Part shown: one piece after another, positions 32,629-42,239 of the stretch
How positions within the stretch are numbered: the first letter of the stretch is position 1
Layout: each line of letters opens with the position of its first letter
From: Chondrus crispus
Lineage: Eukaryota > Rhodophyta > Florideophyceae > Gigartinales > Gigartinaceae
Assembly: GCF_000350225.1 (NCBI RefSeq)
Contig: NW_005178764.1
Span: forward strand, 143,292-207,291
Length of the DNA stretch: 64,000 bases
Reading direction: 5' to 3'
Position numbers and translations under genes: made by a program
The notes under the pieces: model-generated
Database searches by the model: none
What the model saw: only the letters and a program-made list of their open reading frames with translations
Told to the model about the DNA's origin: nothing

Positions 32629-32672
32629 GCTGACTGGACTTCTCATGGCAGAGGCACCGGAAAAGGGACGAG

Positions 32673-33139
32673 TGTTACGGATGAACCCAGGTGCCAGGTG
32701 GCAACGTGGACACGCGTAAGGCGAATCAAAGCGGACACGGCCGGAACCGAGGCGTACCAACCGAAAGGCAGTAGAAGTGGCGGGATCATGCGCGTGGGGA
32801 ACTGTCGGCGGTAGACAGAGGAAGGATGAAGGGAAACCCGTGGCTGCGAGGGAACTTGGGCCGGGACAAGAAGACGGGGGAGGCCACCGGCCGTGTGGGT
32901 GAAAGGAAAGGAGCAAAAGGAGGGCGCCAGGACTGGGGCAGAGGGAAGCTGAAGGGAAAGGGGGCGCCAGGAGAGGTCGGGGAAAGAGAGGACAGCCCCC
33001 GGGCATAGATTACTGAAGAGCCGTCCCTGGAGCAGATAGGGAAGGGTATGGCAGCAGACTTGTGAATAATAAAGACGAAGACGAGTGGATTCTCGTTGGC
33101 ACAGGTCGCTCAGTATCTCGCGGAGGAAATGCCGCAACA
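32673..33139 (+). repeat. 3' LTR of gypsy B
   Basis: 467 bp, about 97% identical to 3045-3511. ATAC target duplication at 33140-33143. Confidence 0.93.
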
Positions 33140-33145
33140 ATACAG

Positions 33146-33177
33146 TACTACTGTATAGAGATCTCAGCACCTTATGT
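33146..33177. repeat. right arm of the palindrome hosting element B
   Basis: Reverse complement of 3010-3041 with one mismatch. It is followed by TACAGTA-rich sequence and about 200 bp without a gene before the copia element. Confidence 0.8.
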
Positions 33178-33380
33178 ACAGTACAGTATACAGTAGTACT
33201 GATTGGAGAAGCAACGCAAGGCGTACCCTTCGATGGTCTAGAGCACTTTCACGCAATGCTGCACGAGGGGCTTTCCACTAGAGAAAGCATCTTTTCGAAG
33301 AACATGATCTTGCGCTACTGTATATCTGGAGAGGGGGGTGAATTCTATTGCCTCTTCGGTCATGCGGCTGTCGCTCGCAA

Positions 33381-33501
33381 TGTGATGGCACCCAAAAGCC
33401 ACGCCAAATAGCGTAGCTTTTAGCGTCAGAATTGGATAAAAGCGCGCCGTCCCTCGCCGACCTTCGCGGAGAGGGAGAGGCACGAGACTTTCGTCATCAC
33501 A
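33381..33501 (+). repeat. 5' LTR of the copia element
   Basis: A 121-bp LTR beginning TGTGATGGCACCC and ending GTCATCACA. It contains a CCCTCGCC-type sequence whose hairpin partner is damaged here but intact in the 3' copy. Confidence 0.88.
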
Positions 33502-33731
33502 GGTTCTGTGCCCAGATCGCACCACTGCCACCATCAACCACCAACCAGTCCACCTTTTCCAGCACCGCACATCACACAACGGATCCACCAACGGCATGCC
33601 AAGCCCGCGCCGAACAGCGCGCACATCAACGAGAATCAGCAGAATATATACAACTACTTCAACAAGCCTACACCACAGCTCACGACACACATCAACCCTC
33701 GGACAAAACACAGCAAAAACACCATCCCACA

Positions 33732-34522
33732 ATGAACAACCCAAACCAGACCGTACCCACTCTCAGTAAGTCAAACTATCCTTTTTGGTACGACTCCCTC
33801 GACATTGAAGTCAACTCCGCGACGCGAAGAACCTCCTTACCCCAAACCCCACTCCTCCAACCGATCCCGCAGTCATTTCGAAACGCACAACAAAGGCCAA
33901 TCAACTCCGCCAGGCAATCATTGCCAGCCTATCGTCCTCCATCATCGAACGAGTCCCACCGGCCATCCTACGTGAATCACCCCACTCCATATGCAAAGTC
34001 ATCCGTACGACCATCCACGAATCTCAAATCGAAGAACATGAAGTGCTGGAAGCTGAAGCGCGATCTACTCAATTCCTTCCAGGCACGGATTTCAATACCT
34101 ACATCGACAAGCACCTCAACATCCGCCAACGCATGATCGCATCTAAGTATCCCAACATCGAACAAGAAAGAACCACGGTCAAATTCATGTCCCAAGGACT
34201 CCGATCCCATCCTGACCTCTCCATAGCCAATGTCATCCTAGCAGGGAATCCGCCCGAAACCGTTCGCAAATTCACTAACCATGTACGACAAGTCCTTCTC
34301 ATGACCCAACTTCCAACAGCACCAACACAGCAACCGATGGTGCCTCTATCCAGCCCGCAGCTGCCCCACTCTAAGCCGTACAACAGACTCCAATACCAAC
34401 AGAGACGCCTCTATCAACCGAACAACCAATACCGCCGTCAACCGAGACAGTTTCAGCCCCGCTACCCCCCCCCCGTCCGAAGAGCTGGACAAGCAAGTTG
34501 TGCACACACCACGCCAGCCTAA
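33732..34522 (+). pseudogene. gag of the copia element
   Basis: From ATG 33732 the start LSKSNYPFWYDSLDIEV is the typical copia Gag opening. Near 33830 the homologous frame shifts, and the continuation (SSSIIERVPPAILRESPHSI, then KYPNIEQERTTVKFMSQGLR) ends at 34522. No zinc knuckle is visible; the C-terminal part is Gln/Tyr/Arg-rich. Confidence 0.7.
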
Positions 34523-34818
34523 CCCACAACACGGATGAGGGCTATGCACTTCAAGGCCTCAAGCGTCCACAGCACCAAAACCAAGCCACCTATGTACCAC
34601 ACTACGCCCAGCACATGCTCCAAGACCAACCGCACCAAGCACAAATGATCTACGACCAACCTCCGCAAGCATAAACCTTCTACGATCACCCAGCCAACCA
34701 CCAAGGAGACAGGGCCGACTACGAGGATGCCAACCAAACCAATGTACAACTCCGCCTTGCCCAACTCGAAAGTGCCCTAGCAACCCAGGCCCAGCCCAGC
34801 CCCACACCACGTAAGACA

Positions 34819-35116
34819 CATTTCGTACTAGACTCAGGCGCGTACCCCACCCACATCAACTTCAAGCACCCTGACCTAACCCCAACTCACGGTTCACACA
34901 CCCGCACCGCCACTGGTCAGATCTGCCGCATATCTCACCGCGGAACGATAACGCTGACAACGAATAACAGACTAATCCAGACCCACACCATCCGCATACC
35001 CAAGATCAAGCAAAACCTACTCTCTGTCTACGATCTCACAGCATATGGACACGTTACATTCACGCCCACCACCGCCACACTGCACCCACCCACACTCCTC
35101 CCCCCTCCACTCTGAA
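34819..35116 (+). pseudogene. protease domain of the copia element
   Basis: HFVLDSGAYPTHI is the copia aspartic-protease signature. It is followed by GTITLTTNN and KIKQNLLSVYDLTAYGHVTF, the strand and flap pattern of the family. The frame ends at a stop at 35114-35116 and is not continuous with gag or with the next domain. Confidence 0.75.
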
Positions 35117-35446
35117 CGGCGAAATTTCAGCAAGGTCTCTACCGACTCCTTCACTGCCCAACGCCACTCAACTCCAATCACGAATCCATAGGGAGTGTGC
35201 TGGCAGTAAGAGCCACACCAACCCCCTAGAACCGCACCAACAATAAACCCCCCACTCAAACCGTAACACACAAGCCCTCGCTACGCAACGCAACTCCGCA
35301 ACAACACCCTTCCCCACAACTTCCAACCCCCATCTCTCCCCTCCACCACCCCAACAAGACTACACACCAGTACTCCCACGAACCTCCACGTCCGCCAAAC
35401 CGCCATCCTCCCGCCGCAACCGCCACCAACACACGATCAACAACTA

Positions 35447-35641
35447 ATGTACGAATGGCTTTTAAAACTCGGCCATCTCAGACCGCGAACAATTGCCGCT
35501 ATGGCACGGTACGGGCTGTTACCGAACCTACCCCCAGCCCTTCGTCACAACCCACCTAAAATCACGTGCACGGGATGTGCTGACGGCAAAACTGTCGCCC
35601 GCCCGCACAAACGAACGGCCCACCAAACACAACTGGGATAC
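35447..35641 (+). pseudogene. GAG-pre-integrase and integrase start of the copia element
   Basis: WLLKLGHLRPRTI---A and ITCTGCADGK form the H-H-C-C zinc region that precedes the copia integrase. The coding sequence reaches the gypsy C insertion at GGATAC (35636-35641) and continues in the same frame after 56492. Confidence 0.75.
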
Positions 35642-36252
35642 TGTAGCATATCCCCCTCCCGGAATTAGATTTAGATTAGATTTGCAACTGTAGAGCCCGA
35701 GCTCTACAGTACCTCAGTGCGCGCGCACACGTGTACCCCACGTGTACGGGCGCGCGCGCACACACGTGTACGACACGTGTGCTGCCAGCCCCGACGGCTG
35801 ACAGCACTACAGTGCAGGCCGACCTGCACTACTGTAATGTTATAATAGGTGACTCTGTACATTAAATATGAGCGGACCGCCGGCGGTGGAGGACGACAAG
35901 CACAGACTTGTCAAGGATCCTCCACCTTGGTCTGACCGCTTACTTTTAGGAACTTCCGTCCGTTTAACCCAGGAGTAGCACTGCGCGCGCGTTGAGGATG
36001 CGCGCAGCACGACCACGAGCCGGCTCCGCCTCCGCCCGTCGGTACTGGATCGTCACCCGGTACCGCTCCGGGGCGTTGAGGTGTAGAACCGCTCGCGCGT
36101 GCGCGCGTTCTCCCCGATCCCGCTCTACCACCGCTACCTCGAGCCCGTGCTCGGTACCGTGGGTGGGCCGTGCTTCTGTCTTCCCGCCGAGCGGGGTCTT
36201 TCCGAACCTGTCAGTACTCACCCCCCTCGTCGTTGGGGGTGATTATACTACA
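35642..36252 (+). repeat. 5' LTR of gypsy C
   Basis: 611 bp, TGTAGCATA...TACTACA. It has four ACACGTGT/CCACGTGT boxes at 35728-35780, a TATA-like ATTAAATA at 35861-35868 preceded by TGTAC, and a pyrimidine-rich end. Downstream TGATCTCCCGACC is a diverged copy of the TGG-type primer site of E. Confidence 0.93.
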
Positions 36253-36329
36253 GTGATCTCCCGACCTAAAAGACTCTCAAGATCGAACCGAGAAGACTAT
36301 TGTCTACCTCCGCGTCCGTACGCGTCGAG

Positions 36330-38890
36330 ATGAGTGGCCAATATCCCAACTCGATTCGCTCGGAGCCCGCCGATGTGCGAGAGGTCGCGCTCCGCGTCCG
36401 AGTCGGCGACGGCGACGCTGGTCCTCGAGACCGCAAACCGTCGTCCGAATTCTCTGAAGGACGCGCTCGCGCGATGTACGATCGCATCGCGGAGTATATC
36501 GAAGATGTCCGAACACCCCTCCGTATCGACGTCTCCGACAGCTTCTACGCCCGCTGTATGGATGAGTTGTGCTCCCTCCGCGAAGGAAGGTTTGAGCGCG
36601 TAACTCAGTCCTTGGAGAACCTGCGCGCCCTCGTCGACCAGCTACAGTCCCGTTTGGTACTGGTCGAAGAGGCGCGCATCGATTCCCCCGCCGTGGACGT
36701 TGCGGGTCGACACACGAGTGCAAACTCCGGGGTCCGACGCGACCCGCAACCCTTCCCATCAGCCGAACAGATGAGGGCGTTCGTGCACATGGCGGTGGAG
36801 CTCAACTCAACGCGCCGCAGTGCCCGTGAGATGGAACAGACCTCGGCCGAGAGGCCGCCCGGAGCCCCCTCGAGTGGGCCCGGCGCCACTGTTCCTCCGG
36901 GCGTATCCGGAGCGCAGGAGTGGCCCCCGACTGGAGCCGTCACCAGTCGGAGGGCGGAGGACATCAAGCCGACGGCGGACGCCAACTTCGCGTCCGAGAA
37001 TCAAGCCCTGCCGTATGCATCCGGAAGCATGCGGCAGTCCCGACGGGTACCGGACGAACCCGACCGTGGCCGTGGAGGAGTCGCCCGCGGATCAGGGGAA
37101 CCGATTCTCCCCTTCGATCCTCGCTGGGGCGGCCACCAGGCAGCGGATCTTACCGCGCATCCCGGCCCCGTCGACGTCCGAACGCTGCCCGTCACGCCGT
37201 TCGGAACGTTGGGCCCCGCTGAACCCGGGCCCGAGCCCGTCCACACCATGATACAGGAATTCAGCGCCGTCGCGAACTACCGCATGTATCGGTTGGACAA
37301 CACCTCGAGGCTCGTTACCTCGGGTGACGCGAGACGGATCGCGAAGTACTTCCAACGCTGCCGTAGGCTCCGTCCCACGATGAAGAGCTTCGACGGTACT
37401 GACGTGGTTCAGTTGCTCCCGTTCCTGAAGGATATCCGGATAACCTTCAATGCCCAGCACCTGACCGAAGGTGTGGCAATCGGTGTCTTCGCTCACCTCC
37501 TCGAGCGGGACGCGGAGCGGTTGTATACAAGTTACACCATGCGCGGCCTCCGCGCCGGCCAGCTGCACGACGACACGAGCTGGCCTGGTCTCGTCAACTA
37601 ATTTATCAAACGCTACCTAACCGACGATGTGTTAGGGGAAGCGTTTGATGCTGTCGCGTCGGCGCGACAGCTCCCTCACGAAACCGAGAACACGTTTGCA
37701 GACCGGCTGGAATCGGCCGCGTTCCGATGCACGGCCGTGTTCTCAGAACAAGCCCTCGCGCACTGCTTTGTGCGTGGGTTATCCACTGCGATCGGGCCGC
37801 AGTGGAAGAGACGGTATAACGGTTGCCTGGACAACAGAAGACCGAACTCTCCACGATTCGCCGTATCGCAACGGCCGAGGGTACAACCTACTGCGCCCGT
37901 CGCGGGTTGCCGCTGCCGGACCCGAAGCCGGCAGCGAAGAGAGTCCGAACTCCAAGGTCGCACGGAACGAGTTCGCCGGCGACCGCACTCCACATTGGAG
38001 AAGATGAGTGGCAGGCCGACCCTGTCCTCATTACGCGAGGCTTCCACCGGGCAGGAGGCCGACCCCCTACGCCAGCTTCCACCGGTTCGACCGGAAGCTT
38101 CGCAACGGCGTTCGCACACACGCCGAGGGCCACGGGTAGTCCGAACTACAACATGGCCGAGCTGGATATCTCCCGTCGAGAAGGAGACCGCGGGCTGCCT
38201 AACGTGCCTCGACTCACCGATGAGGAGGCACGCCACGCGGCGATTTTCGCGTCGACCGATGGCAGCGCGATCATTTGTTGGCTGTGCCGGACGTACGGCC
38301 ACGCCATGTACGCGTGCCCGTTCCTGTCGCCTGAACAACGTCAGTTCACGGCGTACAGGAACTACCGCTATCAGATGGAGACGCGCCCCGGAATGCGCAA
38401 TCTCATCCAGCAGTCTACGCGGGCAGACCGAGGCCCGCGTCGAGGTGACCCGAGCCGATCGGGTGGGGGCGTCCGTTTTGCCCCTCGTGAAGGCGGGTAC
38501 CGATACCCGGGGACCGATCAAAGGGATCGACGTGACCCTCGTCGGATGGATACGCGATCTCCCCGTCGAGATGAGCGAGGCGACCGGGGCCGACCCCCGT
38601 TGCCCCAAGGGGTACAGAACGCCATCATGTACCTCCAAGACTGGGCTGGGGAAACGTACCCCGAACCTATGGAAGAAGGCGGAGGAGAGCCCGTTCTCTC
38701 CGCCCCTCGAATATTGCAACGGCCGGACGTTGCAATCCAAGGCCACGAAGTATGCGATTACTTCGTAGAAGATGCCCACTCGGGGTGGGGAAACCGTCCC
38801 CACCCGCGCGGCCAGGGGCTCGTCGACGCGCTAGCTAACGATAGCCAAGCGAATAGCACTGACAGCTCGGGTAGTTCGAAAAACCCGTAA
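36330..38890 (+). pseudogene. gag of gypsy C
   Basis: The ATG at 36330 (MSGQYPNSIRSEPAD) matches the start of the Gag of E, to which it is similar throughout. TAA at 37599-37601 replaces the Gln of LVNQF, and an indel near 37800 shifts the frame. The second part (to 38890) holds the zinc knuckle CWLCRTYGHAMYAC and an Arg/Gly-rich tail. The stop at 38888-38890 sits at the base of a conserved hairpin. Gag forms the particle that packages element RNA. Confidence 0.9.
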
Positions 38891-38926
38891 AGACGGTTAC
38901 GTTCGCGCGGTCGCGTGAACCGTCTT
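38890..38926 (+). promoter_or_regulatory. hairpin at the gag stop of gypsy C
   Basis: AAGACGG at 38890-38896 pairs with CCGTCTT at 38920-38926. The stem extends by TT-ACG with one bulge and has a GC-rich loop. The TAA of gag overlaps its base. Gypsy E has the same structure at 44810-44846. Confidence 0.75.
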
Positions 38927-39000
38927 GTCACACTAACCTCGACCCGCCCCTATTTGTCCCCGGCGGGGGAGGGGAATGTTTACCGATATTATTCCCCTCA

Positions 39001-40757
39001 ACTCCGCACAAGCGCACCGCGACACCCGTAAGCTCGGTGCGAAAGGACGAAGACGCTGAAGCAACCGTGAGCCCAGCGCACATGGAGGAAGGCACTGTGG
39101 CAACCGTGAGCCAAGTGCCTAACAAGAAGCGCATCGAACGCGCCAGCGGCCCGACCCAGGGGGACCCGGGGCCGCCAGAAGAATTCAAGCCGCGTACGAA
39201 CGCGACTTGTGGCGGGGACGCGGAAGAGAAGTCGAAACCGCCGCCGGCGGCCCAGGCGGAACGATCTCGCCGAGCCGGGCACGCCAAAGATGGTCGACGG
39301 CTTCATTTGCCTTATGACGTCGAAGATTTACAACGTCTTCGGCTCGATAGCCACGGAGGGAAATGCCTTCAAGCCCCGCACGATCGCCGTTGATACGTGC
39401 TCGGGGTACAATCTGGTGAGGAAGGCGGACCTTCCTCCCGATTGGTCGCGGTACGTCATCCGCGACGCGCCACTGCCCCGATTGGCAGGCGCAAATAGAA
39501 ACCGCTTAAGCTCTCGGCCGTCGTACGCCTGGCCGTGCGGTTGAGGAACACGACGTTCCGAATTCCATTCGTCGTGGCGGACCAGCTCGCCGTGCCGGTC
39601 CTCCTTGGTACGGCCTTCATCGATACACACGTACGACGTATCGATATAGAAGCTCAACGGTTGGAGCTCCGCCAAGGTGGCTCCGTTGCCATCGTCGACG
39701 GGAAAGGGGAGCCGACTCTCCCAACCAGGCGGCACGGACGTCAGACAAGCCGGGCTGACGCACGCGACGAAGCCCCGCAGGCGATCCTAATCTCCCGCTG
39801 GGTTACCTGCGAGGTCGCAGGCCCGTGTGCGCGTTACTAAGACGGGGAGGGGACTCGTGTTTCTAGAGCCGAAGCCGTCACTCCAACACCGACATGGAGT
39901 GAGGCTGACGAACGGCATCGTCGACGTCCTGCCGAACCAGACCTTCGACGTCATCGTCGCGAACTTTTGGCGACAGGAAAGGCGGCTTCCGAAGCACACC
40001 GTCGTGGGATATGCGAAGCGCAACCCCTCGTGATCTTGACTCCCGAACGTCGCATCGCCGAGGGGATCGCGCACGCGCTACACCTCACCGACTTGACCGA
40101 TCAAGTCGGAACGGCAGGAGCTGGTCGACCAGGCTCCGCCCAGAGGGCAACCGTTTAGAAGAGAGGAGCCGGTACGGACGGCCGACCGGCGAAGTGCCCG
40201 CCGCCGGAAGAGGGCACTGCACCCGCCTCTGAAAAGGATCCCGAAAATCCGCCAGAGGATCGGGAAAAAGAAATCGACTTGTCATACATCAATGATGACA
40301 AGTTCCGGGGCCACGTGTTCGAGATGCTCCGTAAGCACTCGAGTCTGTGGAGCGATGCGCTCGGAACGATCCGAGCGACCGAACACCACATTCTCCTCGA
40401 ACCGGGTACGAAGCCGATACGTTCAATGCCCTACCGAAAGGGGCCGGGTATGCGTGAGATGCTCGCCAAGGAAGTCAACAAAATGTTGAACGCAGAGGTA
40501 ATCGAACCCGCGAGCTCCGAGTGGGCGTCCCCGGTGGTGCTCGTCCCGAAGAAAGACGGCTCTTTTCGGTTCTGCGTGGACTACCGGCGTCTCAACGCAA
40601 AGACGGCAGCGGATTCGTATTCGCTGCCCCGGATGGACGACTGCATCGATTTGCTCGGAGATGCGGCCGTCTTTACGACGTTGGACTGCAATTCCGGTTA
40701 TTGGCAGATCCCCGTCGCTCCGGAAGACCGGGACAAGACCACGTTCACTGCGCATAT
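39001..40757 (+). pseudogene. pol of gypsy C: protease and RT start
   Basis: Pieces in three frames correspond to the pol start of E. The protease (IAVDTCSGYNLVRKADL) lies in 39209-39544, its second strand (VLLGTAFIDTHV) in 39535-39840, a further part (LFRR-like KHTVVGYAKRNP) in 39827-40033, and RT from about 40279 (CVDYRRLNAKTAADSY, FTTLDCNSGYWQ). At 40757 the solo LTR D interrupts between TAH and MGTFRH. Confidence 0.85.
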
Positions 40758-41375
40758 TGTAGTATAATCACAAAAGAATTAGATTAGAAATTGGATCCGG
40801 CTCTGTAAGGCACGAACCTTACAGACAGCCGATACCACACGTGTGTGGGGGCACGCGCCCCCACGTGTACTATACGTGTACGACACGTATACAGTCAGCC
40901 CTGTCGGCTGACAGGGCCGACTACAGTAGTGCCGCATAGTACAGTACGTACTGTACTAAGTTACGATAGACTAATTGTACATTAAATAACGGAGCAGACC
41001 GGCGGCGAAGGGGGGACAAGCACGGACTTGTTCACGACCTACTGCCTAGGTCTGACTCCCAGCTTATCCTGAAGAAGCTTCCGTTAGCTACCTTAAGGCG
41101 AGACCGAGCGCGGGTAGAGGACGCGCGAGCACGTGAGCGAGCCTAGATCCACCTCCGCCCGTCAGCGCTGGAACGTAACCCAGCGCTGCTCCGGAGCGTC
41201 GAGGCGTAGATCGGCCCGCGCGTGTGCGCGTCCTCCCCCCGATCCCGCTCTACCACGCTACCCAGGCCTGTGCTCCGGTTTCGCTATCTGGTCCGACTTC
41301 CCCGGTCTTCTCGTACGTACGGGTCTTCCAGAACTAAGCATACACCCCTATCCGTTTAGGGGTGTTTATGCTACA
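40758..41375 (+). mobile_element. solo LTR D inside the RT of gypsy C
   Basis: A single 618-bp LTR, TGTAGTATA...TGCTACA, with CATAT duplications (40753-40757 and 41376-41380). Removing it rejoins the RT frame of C. It shares with C and E the CACGTG boxes (40833-40895) and the TGTACATTAAATA core at 40977-40988. Solo LTRs arise by recombination between the two LTRs of an element. Confidence 0.9.
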
Positions 41376-41464
41376 CATATGGGAACGTTTCGCCATTTGG
41401 GTATGCCGTTCGGGCTAAAAGGGGCACCGGCCACCTTCCAACGTGCCCTCGACATCATCCTATC
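41376..41464 (+). pseudogene. RT fragment of gypsy C between D and E
   Basis: HMGTFRHLGMPFGLKGAPATFQRALDIILS, the RT stretch before the YLDD motif. It is in frame with 40757 upstream (after removal of D) and with 51423 downstream (after removal of E). Confidence 0.9.
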
Positions 41465-42163
41465 TGTAGCATAACCCCCCCTGGGGCTTTATATTAGATT
41501 AGATCAAGAACTAGATCAGCTACTGTAGAGCCTCGAGCTCTACAGTACAACTGCGCGTGTCCACGTGTACACCACGGGGACAGGGGACACGCGCATACAC
41601 GTGCACACGTGTACAGCGCGCGAACGAAGCGCGTACGCACCACGAGTAATACGTGTACTGTCAGCCTCGACATAGCTGACAGTATTACAGTGCAGGCCGA
41701 CCTGCACTACCGTAGCCCACTACAGTACCTCGGTACTGTAGTGTTATGATAGATTGTTTTGTATATTAAATATGGAGCGGACCGACGGCGGCGGAAGGGG
41801 ACAAGCACGGACTGGTCCTCAACCGACCGCCAAGGTCAGTCCACCCAGCTTATTCTAAACGTCGCCTTCGCTCTTCGCGCGCGTTTAGTCGGAGCCGAGC
41901 CGGAGTGGACGCGCAGCACGCGAGCGAGCACGGAACCGTCTCCGCCCGTCAGCACTGGTACGTCACCCAGTGCTGCTCCCGGGCGTTGAGGCGTCGATCC
42001 GCTCGTGCGTGCGCGCGTCCCTGCTCGCTCCCGCTCTACCACCGCTACCCAGGCCCGAGCCCGGTTCCGTAGCTGGTTGACCCGCTTCACCCCTTCTCCG
42101 ATCCGGGGTCTACAGGTCGAACTGCGCATACACCTCCAGTCGTCTGGGGGTGTTTATGCTACA
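41465..42163 (+). repeat. 5' LTR of gypsy E
   Basis: 699 bp, TGTAGCATA...ATGCTACA. Contains CACGTG/ACACGTGT boxes at about 41560-41612 and a TATA-like ATTAAATA at 41765-41772. Confidence 0.92.
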
Positions 42164-42164
42164 G

Positions 42165-42181
42165 TGGTCTCCCGACCTAGA
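42165..42181 (+). promoter_or_regulatory. primer binding site of gypsy E
   Basis: TGGTCTCCCGACC begins two bases after the LTR end, the usual place for pairing with a tRNA 3' end (…GGTCGGGAGACCA). Confidence 0.6.
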
Positions 42182-42239
42182 ATACCCCGAGATCTTTCGG
42201 AGAAGACTTTCTTTTTCCTCCGCGTCCGTACGCGTTGAG

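Larger units (their letters stand above)
3045..33139 (+). mobile_element. Ty3/gypsy retrotransposon B, interrupted by a 24-kb DNA transposon
   Basis: Two 467-bp LTRs (3045-3511 and 32673-33139) begin TGTT and end AACA. They are flanked by identical ATAC target duplications (3041-3044 and 33140-33143). By eye they differ at about 14 positions (3%). The internal region starts with the gag 5' part (from 3596), is broken at 3946/28071 by the nested DNA transposon, and resumes with gag, protease, RT, RNase H and integrase up to 32628. Without the insert the element is about 6 kb, a normal gypsy size. A purine-rich AAAAGGGACGAG lies directly before the 3' LTR. Two stop codons in pol make it defective. 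Confidence 0.93.

Noticed and set aside
3045..33139. A separate solo LTR at 3045 and an independent gypsy at 28 kb
   Set aside because: The LTRs have the same length, share the ATAC duplications, and the gag halves join in frame; mirror-image flanks also tie the two ends together.
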